A DNA stretch of 64,000 nucleotides from a virus (IMGVR_UViG_3300021365_000004:81923-145922), one strand, 5' to 3'. Positions 15,927 to 23,043 are shown, counted from the first letter of the stretch. Numbers and translations are program-made. Notes: generated from the sequence alone by a model not told the origin.

Positions 15927-16049
15927 TTATAACGTCTGAACGTGTCGTTTGAATTGTTCCAATTCTCGGACTGCACGTAACGCTCCAGGCTCTCGTTCGA
16001 GGAACGTCCATTGCATAAGAAGAATCACAGCAAAGGAATACTTTATCAT
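15927..16049 (-). CDS. 40-aa microprotein, last of the cassette
   Basis: The ATG (16047-16049) overlaps the TGA of the 67-aa gene (ATGA). The product starts MIKYSFAVILLMQWTF, a short hydrophobic N-terminus, followed by a charged helix (LEREPGALRAVRELEQF). The frame was chosen over a longer cysteine-rich frame at 15883-16095, which begins inside the previous gene and lacks any coupling. The TAA lies within a TATAAATA sequence (15924-15931). Function unknown. Confidence 0.45.
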   Translation of the reverse strand: MIKYSFAVILLMQWTFLEREPGALRAVRELEQFKRHVQTL

Positions 16050-16249
16050 GACACAAACTTGTCAATGATATAGAATGAAAGTAACATGAATCCAAATACA
16101 GAGATTTGAATTATCGATGCCCAAAAGACTTGTCTCATGGGATGCATCTCAACTAACTTTTCTATAGAACTTTCACTGGGTGATAGGTTAACAATCTGCA
16201 AAGCAGTTCTTTCGTTTTCGGGTTTTTGAAACCAAGGTACATGTATCAT
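16046..16249 (-). CDS. 67-aa membrane microprotein
   Basis: Starts at ATG 16247-16249, overlapping the TGA of the 27-aa gene (ATGA). An N-terminal polar half (MIHVPWFQKPENERTALQIV) is followed by one C-terminal transmembrane helix (VFWASIIQISVFGFMLLSF). It is the best supported member of the five-gene cassette. No family recognised; the topology resembles small tail-anchored phage proteins. Confidence 0.62.
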   Translation of the reverse strand: MIHVPWFQKPENERTALQIVNLSPSESSIEKLVEMHPMRQVFWASIIQISVFGFMLLSFYIIDKFVS

Positions 16250-16329
16250 TTTGGGTTATAAAGGTGAAGGGCTATTAGTACTATAAGTTGAAAGGTCAAC
16301 CCACTAATCAATAACCAAATATCAGACAT
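16246..16329 (-). CDS. 27-aa membrane microprotein
   Basis: ATG at 16327-16329 lies inside the last codons of the 33-aa gene (ATGTCTGA overlap). TGA at 16246-16248 overlaps the next ATG. The product is essentially one transmembrane helix (WLLISGLTFQLIVLIALHL). The claim rests on the tiled overlaps and on hydrophobicity. Confidence 0.42.
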   Translation of the reverse strand: MSDIWLLISGLTFQLIVLIALHLYNPK

Positions 16330-16423
16330 TAGGAATTAAACCTATAATGGATGCGATGAAAACAAGACAGAGACATACTATCTCTGTCTGTTCCCGTAGC
16401 TTGTTTAGTTTCTTAGAACTCAT
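16322..16423 (-). CDS. 33-aa membrane microprotein
   Basis: ATG 16421-16423, one base after the TGA of the 54-aa gene (TGA A ATG). A basic N-terminus (MSSKKLNKLREQTE) is followed by one hydrophobic helix (IVCLCLVFIASIIGLI), i.e. positive-inside topology. The overlap with the 27-aa gene supports translation. Function unknown. Confidence 0.45.
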   Translation of the reverse strand: MSSKKLNKLREQTEIVCLCLVFIASIIGLIPNV

Positions 16424-16424
16424 T

Positions 16425-16589
16425 TCAGTACGGTGAACTGAATGAAATTACTAAGAATGGTAGAGCAAATGGAAGAGTTAACAGCACTAGAAATTCGATA
16501 GTGTCACAGATTGCACAAACACGTTTGTTCTCTTTGACTTCTCTAGCTTTTCGTACCATGCTCTTCGCAAACAAAGTTGCTGTGGTCAT
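16425..16589 (-). CDS. 54-aa membrane protein with CxxC
   Basis: First gene of the cassette, with a clear Shine-Dalgarno (AAAGGAAAACC) before ATG 16587-16589. A basic N-terminal half (KSMVRKAREVKENKR) leads to CAIC (residues 25-28) and a C-terminal hydrophobic helix (FLVLLTLPFALPFLVISF). The CxxC just before the membrane could bind metal or form a disulfide. No family recognised. Upstream, 16590-16675 holds only possible promoter elements (a TCTAAATA at 16656-16663). Confidence 0.58.
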   Translation of the reverse strand: MTTATLFAKSMVRKAREVKENKRVCAICDTIEFLVLLTLPFALPFLVISFSSPY

Positions 16590-16675
16590 GGTTTTCCTTT
16601 TAATTAAGTTATAAAAATTTTGTATAATAGTATATAGACACCAATTATACGCACTTATTTAGACAAATAAAAATC

Positions 16676-17137
16676 CTAATGGATAGTTTTATTGGGGTCG
16701 AAGTCTTCAAGGTCGAAGTCTTCATCGATTAAGTCTATGTCTTCGGGGACAAGGGACTCCATTACTTTCGTTAGATAGTCTCTACGTACATCATCGGGTG
16801 TGTTCTTTTTATTGGTTAGAGGAATGGTTTGTGTTTCTACCATCTCCAACCACCTTGATGAAGCTTCATCATAGAATGGAACGAACTGCTGGTTCATATT
16901 ACTACGGTATAGTATTTGGTCATTTGGAATAACGATGATTGGGTCATCACTAAGAGGTGCATACGGATAGAAGGTTGCAAGAGTTTCAAGTTTATTTTGC
17001 ACGGTTAACTGACACATCATAGGTAGTGTTATCTCAATACCTTTAGTTGTGTCTCTTACCATACCCACCACTTCACTACCAGTTTTTAGTTTTACAACTT
17101 CGTATTTTTGTGGTGTTAAATCTGAGGGTCTTGTCAT
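16676..17137 (-). CDS. Conserved phage protein with Sm-like N-terminal region
   Basis: 153 residues from the ATG 17135-17137, which overlaps the UvsW TGA (ATGA); an upstream in-frame start inside uvsW is not needed. The N-terminus (YEVVKLKTGSEVVGMVRDTT, followed by GIEITLPMMCQL) has the strand pattern of an Sm/LSm-like small beta-barrel. The C-terminus is highly acidic (EDIDLIDEDFDLEDFD). A TATAAATA (17187-17194) about 50 nt upstream could drive late expression. An RNA- or clamp-related role is possible but unproven. Confidence 0.7.
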   Translation of the reverse strand: MTRPSDLTPQKYEVVKLKTGSEVVGMVRDTTKGIEITLPMMCQLTVQNKLETLATFYPYAPLSDDPIIVIPNDQILYRSNMNQQFVPFYDEASSRWLEMVETQTIPLTNKKNTPDDVRRDYLTKVMESLVPEDIDLIDEDFDLEDFDPNKTIH

Positions 17138-18558
17138 TTTAAATCGAACTGCCTTATCTCGTATGTAAAGTTTTCTTCGTTGTATATATTTATACGTTCT
17201 TTGAGGTGATTTAGGGTATGATTTTCGCATTGCATATCATCTGATATGTCAAACAATTTCATCTCTGTTTTACCGTCAGCCTTACGAAGTCCTCTACCTA
17301 TAGATTGAAGGTTTCTGATTCGACTTTTACTTGGGGATGCGAAGACAATATTGTCTATTCGTTTGATGTTAACACCTGTAGAGAAAGTTCCGTATGATGC
17401 TAGTATGACGTTATTGTTACTTCTCTCTACTATTTCTCTAACTGCTTCTCGGTCTTCTACATCTGTCCCACCATTGACATAGTGGAGCGTTCCCTTTCTT
17501 CGTGTGACCATGGGGTTGAACATTTCCCATAGTGGTTGTCCATGTTTCTCAATGTATTGAAATAGTACTAGGGTATTACCTTTCAGTGACCCCACAAGAT
17601 TAGTTATGAAATGATTTCTTTCTTGATGTGATACTAGATAATCCATCTCATCTTGGTATGACATTTTTTTCTGTTTAGTATGACGAAGTATGACACATTC
17701 TATTTTTAAATTTGCAATCGTTCCCGAATCCATCAACTCCTTTGTGCTTATGACCTTTTTGACAGGGCCGAATAAACCTTCTAGTTGTAGTCTGTGTACT
17801 TCTGTTCCGTCCAGTGTACCAGTACATCCAATACGTACAGCAGTAGTCTTCATCTTTTCAAGTATACCTTTCAGTACATTTGCTTTAAACAGATGAGCTT
17901 CGTCTCCTATTACAACATCGAATGATTGCATTACTTCCTTTGGTGCTTTACTAAATGACTGCCATGTGGTAACTGTGATTGGTGCATCGAAAACTTCTTG
18001 ACCATGATAAATTTTACAGATAGGGTCTTTGTATCCGTAGTCTTTAAAATCCTTAGTCATCTGTTCCACTAATGATGTGGTGGGTACAATGATGACTGTC
18101 TTAGAGTCATAGTATCTTGCAAGTAAATAAATGATTAGAGACTTACCACTTGCAGTGGGTGATAATAATAGTTGCCTACCATATTGAACTGCAGTTTTAA
18201 AAGCTTCTAACTGGTAATCTCTTGGTTCAAATGGAAGGTCTAATATACTAATCCAATCTTCTATTGATATCGGCCCGTTGTTTCTTTGCTTCTTACCAAT
18301 AACATCTTGAATACCTTCAAACTCGTAACCTCGTTCTCTGCAGAACTCATCTACGTATGGAAGTAACCCAATATAAATCTTATGTGTTTTGATTGAGAAA
18401 AGATATACTTTACCGTCCCACCATTTGTTTTTATAACTTGGCATGAACTTTGCGTTTGGTACAGTGAAAGAGAAATAGTCATGAAGGTCTTTGGCTAAAC
18501 CGTCATCACAGTCTACCCTCATGAAACATTCGTCCACCTTTGATACTATGACTTTCAT
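17134..18558 (-). CDS. uvsW: DNA/RNA helicase UvsW
   Basis: 474-residue superfamily 2 helicase that unwinds branched DNA and R-loops and helps switch T4 from origin- to recombination-dependent replication. Motif I SPTASGKS (133-140), motif Ia VPTTSLVEQM, motif II GDEAH (218-222), motif III GCTGTLDG, and C-terminal motifs VILASYGTFSTGVN and QSIGRGLRK are all present. The N-terminal domain matches UvsW (WWDGKVYLF). Its stop is coupled to the Sm-like gene. Confidence 0.95.
   Translation of the reverse strand: MKVIVSKVDECFMRVDCDDGLAKDLHDYFSFTVPNAKFMPSYKNKWWDGKVYLFSIKTHKIYIGLLPYVDEFCRERGYEFEGIQDVIGKKQRNNGPISIEDWISILDLPFEPRDYQLEAFKTAVQYGRQLLLSPTASGKSLIIYLLARYYDSKTVIIVPTTSLVEQMTKDFKDYGYKDPICKIYHGQEVFDAPITVTTWQSFSKAPKEVMQSFDVVIGDEAHLFKANVLKGILEKMKTTAVRIGCTGTLDGTEVHRLQLEGLFGPVKKVISTKELMDSGTIANLKIECVILRHTKQKKMSYQDEMDYLVSHQERNHFITNLVGSLKGNTLVLFQYIEKHGQPLWEMFNPMVTRRKGTLHYVNGGTDVEDREAVREIVERSNNNVILASYGTFSTGVNIKRIDNIVFASPSKSRIRNLQSIGRGLRKADGKTEMKLFDISDDMQCENHTLNHLKERINIYNEENFTYEIRQFDLK
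17187..17194 (-). promoter_or_regulatory. Late promoter, TATAAATA
   Basis: Exact late box inside the 3' end of uvsW, 49 nt before the ATG at 17137. Confidence 0.55.
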
Positions 18559-18559
18559 T

Positions 18560-19270
18560 TTATTTGTATGGATATCCTATAAACCAACCGACTAAACTGG
18601 TTCGAGTTCCCTTAGTGACAGGAGTCACTTGATGATGTACAAAGGAAGGGAACAATATCAATGACCCCTTTTGTTTTGATGAGTTGGGAATTTGTCTATA
18701 GAAATCTCTCATGTCTCGTGTATAATCTTCACGTGTAAGTGTGTCCTTTGCACGGACATCTTCTATCCACTGGAAGTTACCACCTTCATATTCATCGGGG
18801 TCTGTCAGCTGAATAGACATACTTAACTTTCTAATCATACCACTATTTTCGTATGGTTTATCTCCAGCATCTGTATGCCATGTATAGAATCCACCTCGTT
18901 CACCTTGTTGTGCATGGTAAGTTGTATGCTGAAATGGTTCTACTTGTTCTATGTCAACATTCCATCCACTCTGTTTCATCCCCATGGTAACTGCTTCGGT
19001 AATCTTGGTGAATACATCTCCCAAGATTTCTAGGTGGTCTCCATGCAACCAACGAACATCTGATGCTCTTATGTTATCAACAACTTTACCACCACTACCG
19101 TTTCCTCTTTCCATATGAGCTTGTTCTGCATCGGGGTCTAGGTCTAACCTTCCACCTTGACCAACTGCACCTTCCTCTAGAGGGAAGTCTAAAGCTTTAC
19201 CATTGATAAATTCAACTTCCTCTGAAGTTAATAGAGACGGATATGTCCACATGTAATTTTGTAAATTCAT
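18560..19270 (-). CDS. 2OG-Fe(II) oxygenase (prolyl-hydroxylase-like)
   Basis: 236 residues from ATG 19268-19270, overlapping the UvsY TAA (TAATG). H-x-D iron ligands in TWHTDAGD (H132, D134), core strands KLSMSIQLTDPDEYEGGNF, distal histidine in FPSFVHHQVTPV and 2OG-binding arginine in GTRTSLVGWF. This PiuC/P4H-like type is common in marine T4-like phages; substrate unknown. It sits between UvsY and UvsW, so it is probably co-expressed with recombination proteins. Confidence 0.9.
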   Translation of the reverse strand: MNLQNYMWTYPSLLTSEEVEFINGKALDFPLEEGAVGQGGRLDLDPDAEQAHMERGNGSGGKVVDNIRASDVRWLHGDHLEILGDVFTKITEAVTMGMKQSGWNVDIEQVEPFQHTTYHAQQGERGGFYTWHTDAGDKPYENSGMIRKLSMSIQLTDPDEYEGGNFQWIEDVRAKDTLTREDYTRDMRDFYRQIPNSSKQKGSLILFPSFVHHQVTPVTKGTRTSLVGWFIGYPYK

Positions 19271-19713
19271 TATTGTCCTGCCATGAACTTTCTCCAATCG
19301 ATTGTGTTTCTAATCGTTTGGTGTCTCCAAGTGATATTTTGCATACACTCTTTGAGAAAGTCTACCGTAACTTTGAGATACTCAATCTTTGCATTGAGTT
19401 CTTGTAAATCTTTATCTGCATTGAAGAAGATGTTCATATCATTCTTCATAATCTTAAGACCATCAAAAGGGTCGGGGTTCCACCCTAACTCTCTGATTCT
19501 ATCGTCATCCATTTTACCATTAAACCATAACCACTTATCTTTAAGTAAGGTGTTGTATTGTTCTTGGTATTTCTTAAGGACTAGAATCTTATTGGTAAGT
19601 AAGTCTTGGTATTTTGCATGAAGCTTAGGTACTTCTAAGGATGCAGTATCCAATTCAATGTCATCTATTTCACAGTCACCTGCCCACTGGGCTTTCAATT
19701 CTTCTAAAGTCAT
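19270..19713 (-). CDS. uvsY: Recombination mediator UvsY
   Basis: 147 residues, close to T4 UvsY (137). UvsY helps load UvsX recombinase onto gp32-coated DNA. It matches in layout: an acidic N-terminus (LEELKAQWAGDCEIDD), a helical centre (YQDLLTNKILVLKKYQEQY), NADKDLQELNAKIEYLK in the conserved middle, and the ending IDWRKFMAGQ, which parallels the T4 end (MRAFEAGK). It is preceded by an extended -10 promoter whose TATAAT is 6 nt from the ATG. Confidence 0.87.
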   Translation of the reverse strand: MTLEELKAQWAGDCEIDDIELDTASLEVPKLHAKYQDLLTNKILVLKKYQEQYNTLLKDKWLWFNGKMDDDRIRELGWNPDPFDGLKIMKNDMNIFFNADKDLQELNAKIEYLKVTVDFLKECMQNITWRHQTIRNTIDWRKFMAGQ

Positions 19714-19719
19714 AATAAT

Positions 19720-19738
19720 ATTATATCACGAAAACGTG
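19720..19738 (-). promoter_or_regulatory. Extended -10 promoter with adjacent palindrome, uvsY
   Basis: TGATATAAT (19720-19728) is an extended -10 element; the TATAAT ends 6 nt before the uvsY ATG. No good -35 is visible. A perfect inverted repeat TCACG-TTTT-CGTGA abuts it and shares its TGA. It could be an operator, or a weak terminator for the upstream gene. Confidence 0.55.
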
Positions 19739-19741
19739 AAT

Positions 19742-20278
19742 CTAACTAGTGGTTTCTATGTCGTAGTAAGTAAATTTAAACTCAATAGTTGCAACCACAG
19801 ATTCACCATCTGCACCCGATTCAAACTCTAATCCACTTAGACCGATTGGAAAGCAGTCATGAAATCTAAAGTATCTATTGGGTATGTTTTTGTTTGTTGT
19901 TGTAATAAGAGTGATATCAGATACTTCTGAGCCTGCATCTCCCTTATCCGAAGACGTTCCTATTAGATTTCTACTGGTACCAACATAGGTCTCATAATCT
20001 TTAGGGTCTTTAATTGGTACAATTGCATTCATCCATTCGTACACTTCTTTGAAGTTCTCTAGGTCTTCATCCACCAAGAAGTCTACAGATAGATTTTCAA
20101 ATGTAACTTTGTCGCCTGGAAAATATGCATCCAACCCAACCCCAGCACCATGTGCTAATTCTGAGAATGACACGCCTGGAATATTACACTTCTTGACAAA
20201 GTATTCTGCAGTTGGTATCCTATCAATAAGAAGTCTAAAGTTGTTCTTATTGAGAAGGGATTTATTGATGTCAGCCAT
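19742..20278 (-). CDS. Tail-tube-like structural protein (gp19 fold relative)
   Basis: 178 residues. The opening (NKNNFRLLIDRIPTAEYF, then VKKCNIPGVSFSELA) and FPGDKVTFENLSVDFLVDE resemble tail-tube and baseplate-tube proteins of T4-like phages. The second tube gene at 27131-27628 shows the standard gp19, so this copy is probably a tube-related baseplate part such as a gp48/gp54-type initiator. That assignment is inference. It lies outside the tail operon, with an 8-nt overlap to the 72-aa gene upstream. Confidence 0.68.
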   Translation of the reverse strand: MADINKSLLNKNNFRLLIDRIPTAEYFVKKCNIPGVSFSELAHGAGVGLDAYFPGDKVTFENLSVDFLVDEDLENFKEVYEWMNAIVPIKDPKDYETYVGTSRNLIGTSSDKGDAGSEVSDITLITTTNKNIPNRYFRFHDCFPIGLSGLEFESGADGESVVATIEFKFTYYDIETTS

Positions 20279-20489
20279 GGACTCTTGTTATCCGTTTGTT
20301 AGTAGTGATGTCGTGATAATCGTCACCCCTATACTCTCTTGTTGTAGTTTCCTCACATAGATATCCTTCTTGGATATAAGTGGTTACAGTTTTTCTAGAG
20401 ATTACATTTGTGTTCTCTCGACCTTGTGGAAATATTTTTGCTTCCCATGGGCCCTCTAAAACTTGTACACTCTTTTCATAATTTGACAT
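20271..20489 (-). CDS. Hypothetical 72-aa protein
   Basis: Unrecognised. The beta-rich start (SVQVLEGPWEAKIFPQGREN) is followed by TVTTYIQEGYLCEETTTREY and a basic end (DITTNKRITRVHG). A Shine-Dalgarno CGGAGAAC precedes the ATG, and a late-like CCTAAATA (20509-20516) lies 19 nt upstream. The 8-nt overlap with the tube-like gene suggests a structural partner. Confidence 0.7.
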   Translation of the reverse strand: MSNYEKSVQVLEGPWEAKIFPQGRENTNVISRKTVTTYIQEGYLCEETTTREYRGDDYHDITTNKRITRVHG

Positions 20490-20507
20490 ATTGTTCTCCG
20501 TATATAC

Positions 20508-21305
20508 TTATTTAGGTGTTTTGATATGCCAGAACCTACGGAAGTGAACATAATTTGGTGGTATTGATGCAAACTTAACTGGTTCCATAGGATTCTTAGG
20601 GTGTACATCTTCTAGTGTCCAACTATACACGTCTCTTCTGTAGACTTCGTTAGGTATGATTATACCAAATTCATTATCCAAATCTTCATCATCATATCTT
20701 GTGTAGGTCTTACCTATCTCGTCTAAGTATTCTTCTACATGTGTATCATTAAATGAAGCTTCCCACTGGTCGAACCCATTAAAGACTCTAGAATTTTTCT
20801 TCTTCTTTTCGCCTGGAGCTCCATGTACACCCGACCACTCTTCTTGTCTAAACCATGGTGCTGGCATTGGTAATGAATTGACTGCAGTCTCTAAGAACAT
20901 TTCATCCGTATGATTAAATGCTCTTCTCAAATCATCATAGATGTTTTTAACATGATATAGAGTACCAAAGTGTATAATCAAATCCCACTTTCTATTGAAA
21001 GACCATTCGTCATTATGATTGATACATAACTTTTCTGAGTCTGTTTCTATGGAATCCAGTAGTTCTTGTCTAGCATCTGCATAACTTACAGTTGCACCCA
21101 ACTTCTCAAAGTGTCTACCAATCAATCCATGTGCAGTTCCTAGTTCTAGGATAGTCTTACCATCAAACCAGTCTTCACCTTTACAATCGATAACCTTTTT
21201 AACTCTTGCTTCCGTTGGAAGGTACATTGTGTGTTCGTCATCTGTGATTGGATTCTTCCATTTAAAGAAACCTTCCAACCCCTCACCATACTTAATCATC
21301 TTCAT
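20508..21305 (-). CDS. Class I SAM-dependent methyltransferase
   Basis: 265 residues. The SAM-binding motif I ILELGTAHGLIGRHF (52-66), an acidic motif II region ATVSYADARQE, and the post-core segment LIIHFGTLYHVKN (common in small-molecule/FkbM-type and UbiE-type enzymes) are present. Substrate unknown; the C-terminal half has no DNA-methylase catalytic motif (NPPY/DPPY absent), so DNA modification is unlikely. The late box GATAAATA ends 5 nt before its ATG. Confidence 0.85.
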   Translation of the reverse strand: MKMIKYGEGLEGFFKWKNPITDDEHTMYLPTEARVKKVIDCKGEDWFDGKTILELGTAHGLIGRHFEKLGATVSYADARQELLDSIETDSEKLCINHNDEWSFNRKWDLIIHFGTLYHVKNIYDDLRRAFNHTDEMFLETAVNSLPMPAPWFRQEEWSGVHGAPGEKKKKNSRVFNGFDQWEASFNDTHVEEYLDEIGKTYTRYDDEDLDNEFGIIIPNEVYRRDVYSWTLEDVHPKNPMEPVKFASIPPNYVHFRRFWHIKTPK

Positions 21306-21310
21306 ATACT

Positions 21311-21318
21311 TATTTATC
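21311..21318 (-). promoter_or_regulatory. Late promoter, GATAAATA, 5 nt before ATG
   Basis: Drives the methyltransferase gene; spacer AGTAT. It is separated by only GCG from a plus-strand TATAAATA, forming a head-to-head pair. Confidence 0.65.
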
Positions 21319-21321
21319 GCG

Positions 21322-21329
21322 TATAAATA
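21322..21329 (+). promoter_or_regulatory. Plus-strand late promoter, TATAAATA
   Basis: Exact late box pointing to the non-coding RNA. It is the mirror of the minus-strand box, in the near-palindrome TATTTATCGCGTATAAATA. Confidence 0.5.
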
Positions 21330-21335
21330 TGTGCC

Positions 21336-21365
21336 TTGACAATGGATATCATATTTTGGTATACT
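21336..21365 (+). promoter_or_regulatory. Plus-strand sigma-70 promoter of the non-coding RNA
   Basis: TTGACA (21336-21341), 18-nt spacer, TATACT (21360-21365). The -35 context GCCTTGACAATG is shared with the minus-strand early promoter at 9857-9886, so the same polymerase form should read it. Expected start near 21371-21373. Confidence 0.8.
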
Positions 21366-21371
21366 TGTAAG

Positions 21372-21686
21372 GTAGGAAGTCGAGACGGAAGTTAGATGGT
21401 TGTGAGAGGTTGTTCCGTATAGACAAGGTGTTCCACACTGTTAAAGTCAATTAAGACGTGGCATATAATCGTGAGGTGTGGATAGAATCCGAACAGAGAA
21501 GCACTTGAAATTTCTGACAAATTGGAATGGTGTGGTAAACGAACTTCCGTATGGTCACTACCTATTGACCTTAATAAAATTGGGGTAAGGCCCCACTAGA
21601 AGGACACGGTGTAAAGAATTGGGGTCATACCCAAGACATTGAACGATTCAGTCATGCTAAAAAAAACCCCTCGTGAGAGGGGTTTT
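21372..21686 (+). ncRNA. Structured non-coding RNA, class unknown
   Basis: The only plus-strand unit of the window, in a 415-nt gene-free space. It runs from its promoter to a two-way terminator hairpin, about 315 nt. Pairings I can see: a long-range 9-bp helix ACGGAAGTT (21385-21393) with AACTTCCGT (21542-21550); TCCACAC (21432-21438) with GTGTGGA (21476-21482); CAGAGA (21494-21499) with TTTCTG (21511-21516). Three hairpins follow at the 3' side: GGTCA/TGACC (21553-21569), GGGG/CCCC (21582-21594) and TTGGG/CCCAA (21619-21634). TTCCGT at 21413-21418 competes for the 5' arm of the long helix. No open frame of note. I could not match tmRNA, RNase P, 6S or tRNA. Confidence 0.68.
21659..21686. 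terminator. Two-way terminator between gp23 and the ncRNA
   Basis: Stem CCCCTC/GAGGGG with GTGA loop, flanked by A8 on the left and TTTT on the right. On the minus strand it ends gp23 transcription with eight T; on the plus strand the AAAACCCC/GGGGTTTT stem ends the ncRNA with a weaker T tract. Confidence 0.85.
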
Positions 21687-21720
21687 AGTATTCCAATTAA
21701 GGAATGAGAACCTAAGTTCC

Positions 21721-23025
21721 TTACAGAATGTTAGACACTGCCATCTTTCTGTAGTACTGGTTAGTTCCAGCGGATGCAAGTCCGTCAGCAGGTGTAGCAC
21801 CTACGAATGGATTTGAAACCATACCATATCTAGTTTTGAAACCGATTTTTGGTTGGAATGTGTTCTCACCTACTGCACGAACCATTTGTAATGGAACGTA
21901 TGGGCAATAGAAAAGACCAGCATCATAAGGGTTAGTTCCTCTATAACCTACTGTTAAGTAGTCAACACCAGCATATGGGTCAACATATACTTTAACTCTT
22001 CCGTTTAGAAGACCAGCAAAAGTATTACCAGTATCGTCAACGTTTAAGTTTGTGTTAAGAGCAGGAGTGTAATCTAATACACCTGCCATTGAAAGAGCAG
22101 AAGCTACATCAGATGAACATAGGATAAAGTTACCTTTTCCTCTACGTGTATCTTTAGCGATGAAGTTTGATTCTCTTTCGATTTGGAACAATAATCCTTT
22201 GAATTTCTCAACAGACCATCTACCGTTAGCATCAACGTCTAGGTTGAAAGTACCTGCTGAAGCTGTTGAAGCTGCACCAGTTTTTGCTTGTAAGTTAACA
22301 TTTCTGATAACTTCACGGTTGATTTCTGCAAGAATTTCTGATGAAAGAATATTTGCAAGTTCTGATTCTGCGTCAAGACCGTGGATTGCTTTGAGGTCTT
22401 GTGCAAGTTCGAGTGTGTACTCAGCTTTTAATGCTCTGGATTTAGCAGTGACAGTAGCTTTCTCGATTGAGAATGCCATCTCTGCAAAGTGATTTCCTGC
22501 TCCATCACCTAATGCTTCAGCAGAAGCAGTACTCATACCACCACTTGTAGTGGATGCGTATGAAGGAGATGATGTGTCGAAAGGGTCACCTATTGGGTCT
22601 GAACCTAGTGAAGTACCTGTTCCTTGAGGAGATGCAGAGTAATCAGTTCTTGCTTCGTTATGAAGTGCTTCTGATTTTGCAGCTCTATCGGCGTCAGTAT
22701 CATCGTTATATCTTGCTTTCATAGCAAAGATAAGTCCAGTTGGGCCTGTCATTGGTTGAACACCACAAATGTCGTATGCAACGAGATTTGGCATAGCACG
22801 TCTTACTAATGAAATCAAAATAGGATTCCAGTTTGCAACCGCGCTTCCAGTAGCATTTAAAGGTGCTGCTTCTTCCAAGTTTCCTTGCTCTTCGAAAAGG
22901 GCCTTCTCTTGGTTTTCAAGAATAACAGCAGTAACAGCACGCTTGTAGTTGTCTTCGATTTTTGGTAAATCGGAGTGTTCTAGAATCGGCTCCCACTTTT
23001 CTTGTAAGTTTTCTGATAAAAACAT
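21721..23025 (-). CDS. 23: Major capsid protein gp23
   Basis: 434-residue HK97-fold capsid protein. The start (LQEKWEPILEHSDLPKIEDN) is the typical gp23 propeptide region, removed by gp21. ENQEKALFEE, NWNPILISLVRRAMPNL, YDICGVQPMTGPTGLIFAMK and ESNFIAKDTRRGKGNF are hallmarks of marine gp23. The middle insert is Ser/Gly/Thr-rich. Shine-Dalgarno AAAGGAAAA precedes the ATG; a strong terminator follows. It is smaller than T4 gp23 (521), as in cyanophages and pelagiphages. Confidence 0.97.
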   Translation of the reverse strand: MFLSENLQEKWEPILEHSDLPKIEDNYKRAVTAVILENQEKALFEEQGNLEEAAPLNATGSAVANWNPILISLVRRAMPNLVAYDICGVQPMTGPTGLIFAMKARYNDDTDADRAAKSEALHNEARTDYSASPQGTGTSLGSDPIGDPFDTSSPSYASTTSGGMSTASAEALGDGAGNHFAEMAFSIEKATVTAKSRALKAEYTLELAQDLKAIHGLDAESELANILSSEILAEINREVIRNVNLQAKTGAASTASAGTFNLDVDANGRWSVEKFKGLLFQIERESNFIAKDTRRGKGNFILCSSDVASALSMAGVLDYTPALNTNLNVDDTGNTFAGLLNGRVKVYVDPYAGVDYLTVGYRGTNPYDAGLFYCPYVPLQMVRAVGENTFQPKIGFKTRYGMVSNPFVGATPADGLASAGTNQYYRKMAVSNIL

Positions 23026-23043
23026 TTTATTTTTCCTTTAAAT

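Noticed and set aside
15883-16095. 70-aa cysteine-rich frame
   Set aside because: It begins inside the preceding microprotein gene with no ribosome site; the coupled 40-aa frame fits better.
21372-21430. Glutamine (glnA-type) riboswitch
   Set aside because: GACGGAAGTTAG is close to the conserved GACGGAAGTAGG, but the preceding CGTTCA element is absent.
21366-21660. tmRNA (including two-piece form) in the plus-strand RNA
   Set aside because: Two-piece tmRNA is known in related marine myophages, but I find no T-loop (GTTCRANTC), no CCA-ready acceptor stem and no tag frame ending in Ala-Ala with stops.
21372-21660. RNase P RNA
   Set aside because: Short stretches resemble conserved segments in the right order (GGAAGTC, ACAGAGAA, GGTAAAC), but the P4 pairing partner ACAGAANNNGGCTTA is missing.
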